A program made the translations under genes and the position numbers. The notes under the pieces are model-generated. The model was not told the origin of the DNA. It saw only the letters and a list, made by a program, of their open reading frames with translations, and did not search any database. From contig NZ_JAWRCU010000001.1 in NCBI RefSeq assembly GCF_033542235.1, positions 434,001 to 498,000 on the forward strand: 64,000 nucleotides of DNA, in the 5' to 3' direction. The first letter of the stretch is position 1, and every line of letters starts with the position of its first letter. Source of the DNA: JAWRCU01 sp033542235 (GTDB taxonomy: Bacteria; Pseudomonadota; Alphaproteobacteria; Rhizobiales; Rhizobiaceae). Positions 16,672 through 25,335 of this stretch are shown here, in pieces.

Positions 16672-17109
16672 TTGGAATTCGAGCGCGATATCCCCGATCA
16701 GAGCGCGGCACCTGATGCCTTTCGACCGGCCAAACCGTCGGGCGAAGTCGCTATCCTGATCTGTCGCACCTGCCGCGATTCGTCGGGGTCCGACGCATCG
16801 CCCCGCCCCGGCCAAATCCTCGCTGCCGCCACGCAGCGGGCGGCGGCCCAACATGATATCCCGGTCGTTGAGATCGAATGCCTGGGCAACTGCAAGCGCC
16901 GCCTTTCAGCAGCGCTGATAAAGGAAGGCGCCTGGAGCTATGTCTTCGGCGACCTCACCGTCGACTGCGCCGCCGACCTCGTCGAGGGCGCCCGCCTCTT
17001 CGCTACCTCGACTGACGGCCTGCTGCCCTGGCGCGGCCGGCCGGAAAGCCTGAAGCGCGGGCTGGTTGCCCGCATCCCTCCCCTCAGCATCATCGGAACC
17101 AATTCATGA
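16672..17109 (+). CDS. DUF1636 metal-binding protein (CobW-associated, 2Fe-2S thioredoxin-like)
   Basis: About 145 residues. Cysteines CRTC (31, 34) and CLGNC (70, 74) form the four-Cys pattern of thioredoxin-like ferredoxins. This family is usually found next to CobW in B12 or metal loci. No ATG fits. TTG at 16672 has GGAG seven bases upstream and places the start after the riboswitch, whereas earlier in-frame starts fall inside it. The stop overlaps the cobW ATG (ATGA). A redox or metal-relay role is assumed. Confidence 0.8.
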   Translation: MEFERDIPDQSAAPDAFRPAKPSGEVAILICRTCRDSSGSDASPRPGQILAAATQRAAAQHDIPVVEIECLGNCKRRLSAALIKEGAWSYVFGDLTVDCAADLVEGARLFATSTDGLLPWRGRPESLKRGLVARIPPLSIIGTNS

Positions 17110-18143
17110 CAGCATCGCTCGAACGCGTCCCCTGCACCGTCGTCACCGGCTTTCTCGGCGCCGGCAAGACGACGCTGATCCGCAACATCCTCGAGAACGC
17201 AGGCGGCAAGAGGCTGGCGATCATCGTCAATGAGTTCGGCGATGTCGGGATCGACGGCGAGATCCTGAAGGGCTGCGGCGTCGATGCCTGTCCGGAGGAG
17301 AATGTGGTGGAGCTGGCGAATGGCTGCATCTGCTGCACCGTGGCCGACGATTTCGTGCCGGCGCTCGACACCATCCTGTCACGGGCGCCGAAGGTGGACC
17401 ACATCCTCATCGAGACCTCGGGCCTCGCCCTGCCGAAGCCTCTCGTGCAGGCCTTCCAGTGGCCGTCGGTAAAGGGCCGCGTGACAGTCGACGGCGTCAT
17501 CGCCGTGGTCGACGGCGCGGCGCTGGCCGACGGTAAGGTCGCCTCCGATCTGGACGCGCTTGCGGCGCAGCGCATCGACGATTCCTCGCTCGACCATGAC
17601 GATCCGGTCGAAGAGGTGTTCGAGGACCAGGTCGCCTGCGCCGATCTCGTGATTCTGTCGAAGAGCGACCTGATCGACGCCGAAGGCGCTGCACGCGCCA
17701 ATGCCATCGTCGGCGAGCACCTGGCGCGCGCCGTGAAAATCGTGCCATCCACGCATGGCAAGGTCGATCCATCGATCCTGCTCGGCCTGGGCCTGGCGGT
17801 CGAGGACGAGATCGACGCGCGCAAGACGCATCATGACGACGAACTCGACCACGAGCATGACGAGTTCGACAGCTTCGTCGTGGAGATCCCGGCGGTTCCC
17901 GACCCGGCAAAGCTCGCCGAGCGCGTCCGCGAAGCGGCCGAAAGAGAGAACGTGCTGCGGGTCAAAGGCTTCGTCGAGGTCGGCGGCAAGCCGATGCGAC
18001 TGCTCGTGCAGGCCGTCGGCCCACGCGTCAGCCACTATTACGACCGCGCCTGGACTGCCGCCGACGAACGTCGCAGCCGGCTGGTCGTGATCGGCCTCAA
18101 AGGCATCGACCGCAGCGCGATCGAAAAGATACTGGCGGGCTGA
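17106..18143 (+). CDS. cobW: CobW, metal-chaperone GTPase (G3E family)
   Basis: A 345-residue GTPase with P-loop GFLGAGKTT (15-23), the metal-binding CICC (74-77) that defines CobW/COG0523, a SKSD guanine-specificity motif, a His/Asp-rich stretch (THHDDELDHEHDE, about 240-252) and the C-terminal CobW domain. It is thought to deliver Co(II) for corrin insertion. It lies between the DUF1636 gene (four-base overlap) and cobN (two-base gap), which fits a role at the chelation step. Confidence 0.95.
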   Translation: MTASLERVPCTVVTGFLGAGKTTLIRNILENAGGKRLAIIVNEFGDVGIDGEILKGCGVDACPEENVVELANGCICCTVADDFVPALDTILSRAPKVDHILIETSGLALPKPLVQAFQWPSVKGRVTVDGVIAVVDGAALADGKVASDLDALAAQRIDDSSLDHDDPVEEVFEDQVACADLVILSKSDLIDAEGAARANAIVGEHLARAVKIVPSTHGKVDPSILLGLGLAVEDEIDARKTHHDDELDHEHDEFDSFVVEIPAVPDPAKLAERVREAAERENVLRVKGFVEVGGKPMRLLVQAVGPRVSHYYDRAWTAADERRSRLVVIGLKGIDRSAIEKILAG

Positions 18144-18145
18144 CG

Positions 18146-21100
18146 ATGCACCTTCTCGCCACCACGTCGGCGTCTCTGGAAGATCTGGCCGAGCCGGTCG
18201 ATCTGAACCAGACGCCTGCCGACATGGTGGCGCTGTCCTTCACCGACAGCGACCTTGCAGCGCTCGCCGCTGCCTGGAAGGCGGAAGCCGGCGCGGTGCC
18301 CGAAATGCGGCTCGCGTCACTGCGCGACCTGCGGCATCCGATGTCGGTGGACCTTTGGATCGACAAGGTCGCCCGGCATGCACGGGTGGTCCTGGTCCGC
18401 ATCCTCGGTGGCTATGAATGGTGGCGTTACGGCTGCGACCAACTCGCGGCGGCAGCGCGCGAACACGATTTCGCGCTGGCGCTGTTGCCCGGCGAGAGCC
18501 ATGAGCGAGACGGGCGATTGATCGAGCTCTCGACGCTCTGCGAGACGGAACTCGATGCGCTGCTCGCCTGCTTCCGCGAGGGCGGGCCTGCGAATATGCG
18601 GCTCGCCATACGGCGCATGGCGCGCCTTACCGGCTGTGACGTCTATGTCAGCAAAGCCGAGCCGCTGCCGAAAGTCGGTTTTTATGATCCGTCGACCGGC
18701 AAAACGCGAGCGCACTACGCTGATCCGGCAAGCATCCCCGGCGCCGCGCCCGTCGTTCCCATTCTCTTCTACCGCTCGATGCTGCTCGCCGCCGATGTGG
18801 CACCGATCGACGCTTTGGCCGAGGCGCTCGGTCACTATGGCATTGCTGCGGCGCCAGTCTTCGTGTCGAGTCTCAAGGACGCGGCCGTTGTCACCTTCGT
18901 TGAGGAGGCGGCAGCGGCGCTGTCGCCTGCCGCAATCGTGACGGCCACTGCCTTTGCGAGCGGGGCCGAGCCTGGCGCCGATACGTTGTTCGACCGTATC
19001 GGGGTGCCGGTATTCCAGGCCTTCGCGGCGACGACCCGGCATGAGGCATGGCAGGATGGCCAGCGCGGTCTCGCACCTGCTGATCTTGCCATGCATGTCG
19101 TGCTGCCGGAGCTCGACGGCCGCATCCAGGCCGGCGCGCTGGGCTTCAAAGCCGAGCGCGAAGCTGACGACGCGCTCGCCTTCCGCGGCTTCCTCAATCG
19201 CCCGGAGCCGGACCGGATCGCGCAGGTCGCCGCCCGAATCGCGGCGATGATCCGCTTACAACGCACGCCGCCGGCAGGGCGCCGCATCGCGATCCTGATG
19301 CCGGACTATCCCGGCGCTGCGGGCCGCACCGGCTATGCCGTCGGCCTCGATGTACCCACGAGCGTGCTTGCCATGCTGCATGACCTGAAGGACGCCGGCT
19401 ATGCCGTTGAAGGGATTCCGGATTCGCCGCGGGCGTTGCTGGATCTGCTGGAGCGCGCGGGAGAAGGGCTGGGCGTCGAGGAATATGTGGGACTGGCTCA
19501 GACGCTGCCGGTCGAGGCTATGGCTGCGGTTGAGGCGGCGTGGGGGGCGGGTTCAGATTGCGTCGAGGAAATGCCTGAGGCGCGGCGCTCTACGTTGCCC
19601 CCCTCTGTCCTGCCGGACATCTCCCCCACAAGGGGGGAGATTGGCAGCTTCGAGGAAACCGCCTCTCCTGCTACGTCGAAGATTGGCGAAACCAACGCGG
19701 CCGTCGCAATCTCCCCCCTCGTGGGGGAGATGTCCGGCAGGACAGAGGGGGGCGCCGAAGGGCGGCAGCTTCACCGAAAAATCGCCTTCCGAGCCGCGCA
19801 CTTCGGCAACATCACCGTCGCCCTCGCCCCCGACCGCGGCCGCACCGAGGATCGCCGCGCCGACTATCACGACCCCAAGCTGCCGCCCCGCCATGAGTTG
19901 ATCGCCTTCGGCCTCTGGCTGCGCGAAACGCTGGGCTGTCATGCGCTGGTCCATGTCGGCGCGCATGGCACGCTGGAATGGCTGCCCGGCAAGACGGTGG
20001 CGTTGAGCCAAAACTGCTTCCCGGAGATCGTCACCGGGCCGCTGCCGGTTGTCTACCCCTTCATCGTCAGCAATCCCGGTGAGGCCGCGCAAGCCAAACG
20101 CCGCATTGCCGCAGCTACGATCGGTCACCTGCCTCCGCCGCTCACCGGCGCAGGACTCGACGAAAACCAGCAGAAGCTCGAGCGGCTGGTCGACGAGTAT
20201 GCGCAGGCGGATGGCCTCGACCGCCGCCGTCGTGACCGGCTCGCGAAACTGATCGTCGAGACGGCCCACGAGACGGGACTCGCTGGCGAGGCTGGCGTCG
20301 ACAGCGATGACGACCCTGATTCCGCCTTGCTCAGCATCGACGCCTGGCTCTGCGACCTCAAGGATTTCGCCATCAAGGACGGGCTGCACGTCTTCGGCCG
20401 TGCTGCACCCGGCGAGCCCGAGACGCTGAGGCTGAAGAGCGCCGAGGCCGAGAGGACTGCTCTGCTTGCCGCGCTCGACGGCCGCCATGTCGCCGCTGGG
20501 CCGGCGGGCGCGCCGGCGCGCGGCCGTGGCGACGTGCTGCCGACCGGCCGCAACCTCTTCACAGCCGATCCGCGCACCATGCCCACCCCGACCGCCTGCG
20601 ACCTTGGCAAGGCGGCTGCGGACGAGGTGCTGCGCCGCTATGCCCAGGATCATGGCGACTGGCCGCGCTCGCTAGTGATCGATCTCTGGGGCAGCGCGAG
20701 CCTGCGGACCGGCGGTGAGGAGATCGCGCAAGGGCTGGCCCTGATGGGCTGCCGCCCGCAATGGGATGCCGCGACGGGCCGTGTCACCGGCATCGAGGTC
20801 CTTCCGCCCGCCGTGCTTGGCCGGCCGCGCATCGACGTTACATTCCGCATCTCCGGTCTGTTCCGCGACATGTTCCCGGCACAGATCGCACTGATCGATG
20901 CCGCTGTCCAAGCTGTCGCCTCACGCGACGAGGCCGATGGCGAGAATCCGCTTGCCGAGGCCTTCCGTCATGCAGGCAAGGCACCGCGCCGCGTGTTCGG
21001 CACCTCGCCCGGCACTTACGGGGCAGGCATCGAGGAACTGCTTTCGAGCGGCAGATGGGGCGAGCGCGAAGAGATCGGCCGCGCCTTCATGGAGGCGACC

Positions 21101-21706
21101 TCTCACAGCTTCGGCGGCACGGACGGCGACGGCGAAGCGGCGCCGGGCGCCTTTGCCGAACGGCTGTCCCAGGCCGAGCTGCTGATCCACAGCGGCGACG
21201 ACCCCGGCCGCGACATACTCGAGGGTTCGGCCGATGTCGCCTTCATCGGCGGCTTTGCCGCAGCCCTTGCCGCGCTTGGCCGCAGCGCCGACCTGATTGC
21301 GCTCGACACGACCGATCCAGCTCGCCCACGCGCGCGCTCGGTCGTCGAGGCTGTCGCGCGGGCGGTCCGGGCGCGCGCCGTCAACCCGCGCTTCATCGAG
21401 GGCCAGATGCGGCACGGACCGCGCGGCGCGGCCGAATTCGCGGAGACTGTCGACCGGCTTGTCGGTTTTGCTGAGACGACCGGCGCAATTCCGGGCGCGC
21501 TGATCGAGGCCGTGCACGACGCCTATTTGGGCGACGCGAAGGTACGTGAATTCATGCTGCGCGAGAACCCGGCCGCGGCCCGCTCGATAGCCGAGCGGCT
21601 CGCGGCGGCGCGCCGGCGCGGCCTCTGGCACCCGCTGCGCAATTCGATCGACGACGACCTTGCCGCCCTGATCGCCGAGGCACGCTCTCAGGAGATCGCC
21701 GCATGA
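18146..21706 (+). CDS. cobN: CobN, cobaltochelatase large subunit, with in-frame palindromic-repeat insert
   Basis: A 1186-residue CobN/Mg-chelatase BchH-type subunit of the ATP-dependent aerobic cobaltochelatase, which inserts Co(II) into hydrogenobyrinic a,c-diamide. It begins MHLLATTSASLEDLAEPVDL. Family landmarks are RILGGYEWWRYG, HVGAHGTLEWLPGKTVALSQ (about 605-624) and TFRISGLFRDMFPAQ (about 898-912). Residues about 481-538 (RRSTLPPSVLPDISP through SGRTEGGAEG) are not CobN: they are a translated copy of the family A palindromic repeat, inserted in frame without a stop just before FRAAHFGN. The partner chelatase subunits CobS and CobT are not in the window. It overlaps cobG by four bases. 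Confidence 0.94.
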   Translation: MHLLATTSASLEDLAEPVDLNQTPADMVALSFTDSDLAALAAAWKAEAGAVPEMRLASLRDLRHPMSVDLWIDKVARHARVVLVRILGGYEWWRYGCDQLAAAAREHDFALALLPGESHERDGRLIELSTLCETELDALLACFREGGPANMRLAIRRMARLTGCDVYVSKAEPLPKVGFYDPSTGKTRAHYADPASIPGAAPVVPILFYRSMLLAADVAPIDALAEALGHYGIAAAPVFVSSLKDAAVVTFVEEAAAALSPAAIVTATAFASGAEPGADTLFDRIGVPVFQAFAATTRHEAWQDGQRGLAPADLAMHVVLPELDGRIQAGALGFKAEREADDALAFRGFLNRPEPDRIAQVAARIAAMIRLQRTPPAGRRIAILMPDYPGAAGRTGYAVGLDVPTSVLAMLHDLKDAGYAVEGIPDSPRALLDLLERAGEGLGVEEYVGLAQTLPVEAMAAVEAAWGAGSDCVEEMPEARRSTLPPSVLPDISPTRGEIGSFEETASPATSKIGETNAAVAISPLVGEMSGRTEGGAEGRQLHRKIAFRAAHFGNITVALAPDRGRTEDRRADYHDPKLPPRHELIAFGLWLRETLGCHALVHVGAHGTLEWLPGKTVALSQNCFPEIVTGPLPVVYPFIVSNPGEAAQAKRRIAAATIGHLPPPLTGAGLDENQQKLERLVDEYAQADGLDRRRRDRLAKLIVETAHETGLAGEAGVDSDDDPDSALLSIDAWLCDLKDFAIKDGLHVFGRAAPGEPETLRLKSAEAERTALLAALDGRHVAAGPAGAPARGRGDVLPTGRNLFTADPRTMPTPTACDLGKAAADEVLRRYAQDHGDWPRSLVIDLWGSASLRTGGEEIAQGLALMGCRPQWDAATGRVTGIEVLPPAVLGRPRIDVTFRISGLFRDMFPAQIALIDAAVQAVASRDEADGENPLAEAFRHAGKAPRRVFGTSPGTYGAGIEELLSSGRWGEREEIGRAFMEATSHSFGGTDGDGEAAPGAFAERLSQAELLIHSGDDPGRDILEGSADVAFIGGFAAALAALGRSADLIALDTTDPARPRARSVVEAVARAVRARAVNPRFIEGQMRHGPRGAAEFAETVDRLVGFAETTGAIPGALIEAVHDAYLGDAKVREFMLRENPAAARSIAERLAAARRRGLWHPLRNSIDDDLAALIAEARSQEIAA
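19598..19752. repeat. Palindromic repeat, family A, copy 3 (inside cobN)
   Basis: Arms 19598-19644 and 19706-19752 match the 47-base arms of copy 1, apart from the first base and one central base of the right arm. Similarity to other copies continues leftward through gcgctctacgttg, so the element may begin near 19586. It is read in frame as PPSVLPDISPTRGEI on the left and ISPLVGEMSGRTEGG on the right. Confidence 0.92.
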
Positions 21707-23217
21707 ACGCGCTACTCCGCCGAGGTCTTTGCCCGACGCTTGCTGCGCCGATGCAGACCGGCGATGGGTTGCTGACACGTCTTAATCCTGTCGCTTCAGG
21801 ATTGTCGCCCAAGGCATTGATCGCATTATCTGAAGCGGCGCAGCGCCACGGCAACGGTATCACCGAGGTCACGGCGCGCGGGAGCCTGCAGATCAGGGGG
21901 CTGACGGCGAAGTCGGCCGCACAACTGGCAGCCGAGGTCGACGCGCTCGGCATCGAAGTGCGTGGCGGTGTTCCGGTCGAGACGGGCCCGCTCGCCGGGC
22001 TCGACCCAGAGGAGATCGCCGATCCGCGCCCGCTCGCGGCGCGCATTCGTGCCGGGATTGCGGGGGCGGGTCTCGAAGCTCGGCTTGGGCCGAAAGTGTC
22101 GGTCGTGGTGGATGGCGGCGGGCGGTCTGGCTTGGATGAGGTGGCGGGCGACGTTCGGTTGACGAGATGCGGCGTCGCCTGGGAACTTGCCGTGGCCGGG
22201 GATGCGGCTACGGCAACTCATCTCGGCGAGTTTGAGCAAGATACTGCATGCGACGCGGCGCTGGCGATCCTCAGTGAGATTGCGGCACTTGGCCGAGAAG
22301 GCCGGGCGCGAAACTTATCGCCTGAAATCCTGAGAGAGATCATTGTCAAAGTTCGGCGCTCTACGGCGCCCCCCTCTGTCCTGCCGGACATCTCCCCCAC
22401 AAGGGGGGAGATTGCGCTGTCATCGAGGATTTTGCCAATCGCCAACGCTGCAGGAGATGCGGCTTCCTCAAAGCGGCCGATCTCCCCCCCTGTGGGGGAG
22501 ATGTCCGGCAGGACAGAGGGGGGCGCCGTAGAGCGGAAGCATCGCAATCATTATGTGGCGCCAGCCGGCATACTTGCGCTGACGAACGGCCAATTTGCCC
22601 TCCCAGCGGCCCTTCCCTTCGGCCATCTGCACGCCGCGCAACTGATCGCCTTCATCACGAGGGCCGAATCCCTCGGCGCTACCGAAATCCGCCTCGCACC
22701 CCGACGCACCCTCATCCTGCTCTGCCCCTCGGAATCCTCGGCTAACGCCATCCGCGACGCAGCAAGGCAAGCCACCCTCATCATCGACCCCGGCGACCCG
22801 CGCTCTCGCATGGCCGCCTGCCCCGGCGCGCCCGCCTGTGCTTCGGGTCATATTCCGGCGCGCGCGATCGCGGCAGATGTCGCCCCAGCCTTGCCATCCG
22901 GTTTCGACCTGCACGTCTCCGGCTGCGCAAAACGCTGTGCCAGGCCAGGCCATGCCGGTCTCACTCTGCTCGGCCTTGACGACGGCGCCGGCCTGGTGGT
23001 CGAAGCCTGGGGAAAGCAACCGATCGCCAGCGTCGCAAAGAAAGATACCGTGGCCGCATTCCGGCGCGTCGCTGCGCTCATTGCAGCCGAAAGACAGTCC
23101 CGCGAGGGCGAAACCGCCTGCCTGAACCGCCTCGGTGCGAGCCGGCTGGCGAACGCGTTTGTCGGCTCGGAAGCCGATGCATTTGTAACCAAGGAGCCTG
23201 TGGAAACCCGCCGATGA
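21703..23217 (+). CDS. cobG: CobG, precorrin-3B synthase, with in-frame palindromic-repeat insert
   Basis: A 504-residue homologue of sulfite/nitrite reductases that converts precorrin-3A to precorrin-3B with O2, using a 4Fe-4S cluster. The cluster ligands are visible as ACPGAPACASG and SGCAKRCARPG in the second half. The first half begins RRGLCPTLAAPMQTGDGLL. Residues about 219-278 (RSTAPPSVLPDISP through SGRTEGGAVER) are a translated family A palindromic repeat between the two homologous halves. Without them the protein is about 445 residues, near the usual CobG length. Start and stop overlap cobN and cobH by four bases. Confidence 0.93.
   Translation: MNALLRRGLCPTLAAPMQTGDGLLTRLNPVASGLSPKALIALSEAAQRHGNGITEVTARGSLQIRGLTAKSAAQLAAEVDALGIEVRGGVPVETGPLAGLDPEEIADPRPLAARIRAGIAGAGLEARLGPKVSVVVDGGGRSGLDEVAGDVRLTRCGVAWELAVAGDAATATHLGEFEQDTACDAALAILSEIAALGREGRARNLSPEILREIIVKVRRSTAPPSVLPDISPTRGEIALSSRILPIANAAGDAASSKRPISPPVGEMSGRTEGGAVERKHRNHYVAPAGILALTNGQFALPAALPFGHLHAAQLIAFITRAESLGATEIRLAPRRTLILLCPSESSANAIRDAARQATLIIDPGDPRSRMAACPGAPACASGHIPARAIAADVAPALPSGFDLHVSGCAKRCARPGHAGLTLLGLDDGAGLVVEAWGKQPIASVAKKDTVAAFRRVAALIAAERQSREGETACLNRLGASRLANAFVGSEADAFVTKEPVETRR
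22357..22535. repeat. Palindromic repeat, family A, copy 4 (inside cobG)
   Basis: The longest copy seen: the left end cgctctacggcgcc (22357) and right end ggcgccgtagagcg (22535) are complementary outside the shared 47-base arm region (22369-22415 and about 22477-22523). It is open in the cobG frame, in the same frame as the cobN copy, giving PPSVLPDISPTRGEI and ISPPVGEMSGRTEGG. Confidence 0.93.
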
Positions 23218-23846
23218 CCGCATATGAGTATATCAAGGACGGCACGGCGATATATGAGCGCTCCTTCGCCATCATCCGCGCAGAGGCGGATCTGTCGCGC
23301 TTCTCGCCCGAAGAAGCAGATATCGCCATCCGCATGATTCACGCCTGCGGCCAGGTCGAGGCAACGAAGAATTTCGTCTTTTCAGGAGACTTCGTCGCGG
23401 CGGCGCGCGAGGCGCTCGCAGCCGGCGCGCCGATCTTCTGCGATGCCGAGATGGTCGCGCATGGCGTCACCCGCGCGCGGCTGCCAGCTGGCAACGATGT
23501 GATCTGCGCGCTGCGCGACCCGCGCACGGCATCGATTGCGGCACGGATCGGCAACACGCGCTCGGCCGCGGCGATCGAGCTCTGGGGCGAGCGGCTCGAG
23601 GGTGCGCTGGTCGCGATCGGCAATGCGCCCACCGCATTGTTCTATCTCCTGGAAAAGATTGCAGCCAGCGGCCCGAAGCCGGCCGCGATCATCGGCATGC
23701 CGGTCGGCTTCGTAGGTGCGGCCGAATCGAAGGATGCGCTGGCGGAAAGCGCCCTTGGCATTCCTTTCGCGATCGTGCGCGGGCGGCTCGGCGGCAGCGC
23801 GATGACCGCCGCCTGCATCAATGCGCTTGCGAGGGCAGGCATATGA
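23214..23846 (+). CDS. cobH: CobH, precorrin-8X methylmutase
   Basis: A 210-residue CobH/CbiC protein. The catalytic His of the family is at residue 43 in MIHACGQVEATKNF, and AGAPIFCDAEMVAHGVTR follows at about 71-88. It moves the C-11 methyl to C-12 to give hydrogenobyrinic acid. Four-base overlaps with cobG and cobI show tight coupling. Confidence 0.96.
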   Translation: MTAYEYIKDGTAIYERSFAIIRAEADLSRFSPEEADIAIRMIHACGQVEATKNFVFSGDFVAAAREALAAGAPIFCDAEMVAHGVTRARLPAGNDVICALRDPRTASIAARIGNTRSAAAIELWGERLEGALVAIGNAPTALFYLLEKIAASGPKPAAIIGMPVGFVGAAESKDALAESALGIPFAIVRGRLGGSAMTAACINALARAGI

Positions 23847-24574
23847 CCGCGGTCGGCCATCTCTACGGCGTGGGCACCGGTCCCGGCGACCCTGAACTGC
23901 TGACGCTGAAGGCTGTGCGCGCGCTGGAAAAGGCGGACGTGCTCGCCCATTTCGCCAAGCGCGGCAATGGCAGCAATGCGCGCAGGATCATCGAAGCATA
24001 TGTGCGGCCGGGCTGGATCGAATTGCCGCTGCTCTATCCGGTGACGACGGAAATCGACAAGGAACACAACGACTACCGAGTGCTGCTGACGAATTTCTAC
24101 GAGGAATCCGTCGCCAGGATTGCCGAGCACCTCCAAGCGGGCCGCAACGTTGCCGTGCTGTCGGAAGGCGATCCGCTTTTCTACGGCTCCTACATGCATC
24201 TGCATGTGAGGCTCGCCCCTCGTTTCCCGACCGAGGTGATCCCCGGCGTCACCGCCATGTCCGGATGCTGGTCGGCGACAGGCCAGCCGATCGTTCAGGG
24301 CGACGACGTGTTGTCGGTGCTGCCGGGCACAATGAGCGAAGAAGAGCTGACGCGGCGGCTCGCGGATACGGATGCCGCGGTCATCATGAAGGTTGGCCGC
24401 AACCTGCCGAAAATTCGTCGGGCGCTGGAGACGGCAGGCCGGCTCGGCTCGGCGATTTATGTCGAGCGCGGCACAATGCAGAACGCGGCTTCGATGCCGC
24501 TCGCCGACAAGCGGTACGATGACGCGCCCTATTTCGCTCTGGTGCTGGTGCCCGGCTGGGAGGATCGGCCATGA
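23843..24574 (+). CDS. cobI: CobI, precorrin-2 C20-methyltransferase
   Basis: A 243-residue SAM-dependent tetrapyrrole methylase. It has the N-terminal GVGTGPGDPELLTLKAVRAL, LSEGDPLFYGSYMHLHVRL (about 111-129) and VIPGVTAMSGCWSATGQPI. It methylates C-20 of precorrin-2, the first committed step after CobA. It overlaps cobH and cobJ by four bases each. Confidence 0.96.
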   Translation: MTAVGHLYGVGTGPGDPELLTLKAVRALEKADVLAHFAKRGNGSNARRIIEAYVRPGWIELPLLYPVTTEIDKEHNDYRVLLTNFYEESVARIAEHLQAGRNVAVLSEGDPLFYGSYMHLHVRLAPRFPTEVIPGVTAMSGCWSATGQPIVQGDDVLSVLPGTMSEEELTRRLADTDAAVIMKVGRNLPKIRRALETAGRLGSAIYVERGTMQNAASMPLADKRYDDAPYFALVLVPGWEDRP

Positions 24575-25335
24575 CCGGCCGCCTGACCGTCATCGGCCTC
24601 GGGCCCGGCAGCGCCAGCCAGGTGACCCCGGAGGCCGCTTCCGCCGTGCGGGCCGCGCGGGAATTCTACGGCTATAAGCCTTATCTCGACCGGCTCGATC
24701 TTGCAGACGGACAGATCCGCCATGCATCGGACAATCGCGAGGAGATCTCGCGGGCTGAGGCCGCATTGGCACGCGCCGCGGAAGGGATCGATGTGGCGGT
24801 GGTCTCGGGCGGCGATCCCGGCGTCTTCGCCATGGCCGCGGCGGTCTGCGAAGCGATCGAGGCCGGGCCGGACAAATGGCGCGAGATCGAGCTCACCATC
24901 ATTCCCGGCGTGACGGCGATGCTGGCGGTCGCTGCGCGCATCGGCGCGCCGCTCGGGCACGATTTCTGCGCGATCTCGCTCTCCGACAATCTGAAGCCAT
25001 GGGAGCTGATCGAGCGGCGGCTCGATGCGGCCTCGAAGGCGGGATTCGTGATTGCGCTTTATAACCCGATCAGCAAGGCACGGCCGTGGCAGCTCGGCAA
25101 GGCGTTCGAGCTGCTGCGCGGGAACCTGCCGGCATCGACGCCGGTGATTTTCGGGCGAGCTGCCGGCAGGACCGACGAGCGTATCGAGATTTTTTCGCTC
25201 GGCGAGGCTGACGCGGGCAAGGCCGACATGGCGACCTGCGTGATCATCGGCTCGCCCGAAACGCGCCTCCTCCGACGAAAGGGCAGCCAACCACTGGTCT
25301 ACACGCCGCGCTACGCCACGGAGGCAAGCCGCTGA
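24571..25335 (+). CDS. cobJ: CobJ, precorrin-3B C17-methyltransferase
   Basis: A 254-residue tetrapyrrole methylase with GLGPGSASQVTPEA near the N-terminus, VVSGGDPGVFAMAAAV (about 76-91), and the CobJ-type ALYNPISKARPWQL (about 162-175). It methylates C-17 with ring contraction. The 3' end overlaps the antisense cobK gene by 25 bases. Confidence 0.96.
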   Translation: MTGRLTVIGLGPGSASQVTPEAASAVRAAREFYGYKPYLDRLDLADGQIRHASDNREEISRAEAALARAAEGIDVAVVSGGDPGVFAMAAAVCEAIEAGPDKWREIELTIIPGVTAMLAVAARIGAPLGHDFCAISLSDNLKPWELIERRLDAASKAGFVIALYNPISKARPWQLGKAFELLRGNLPASTPVIFGRAAGRTDERIEIFSLGEADAGKADMATCVIIGSPETRLLRRKGSQPLVYTPRYATEASR

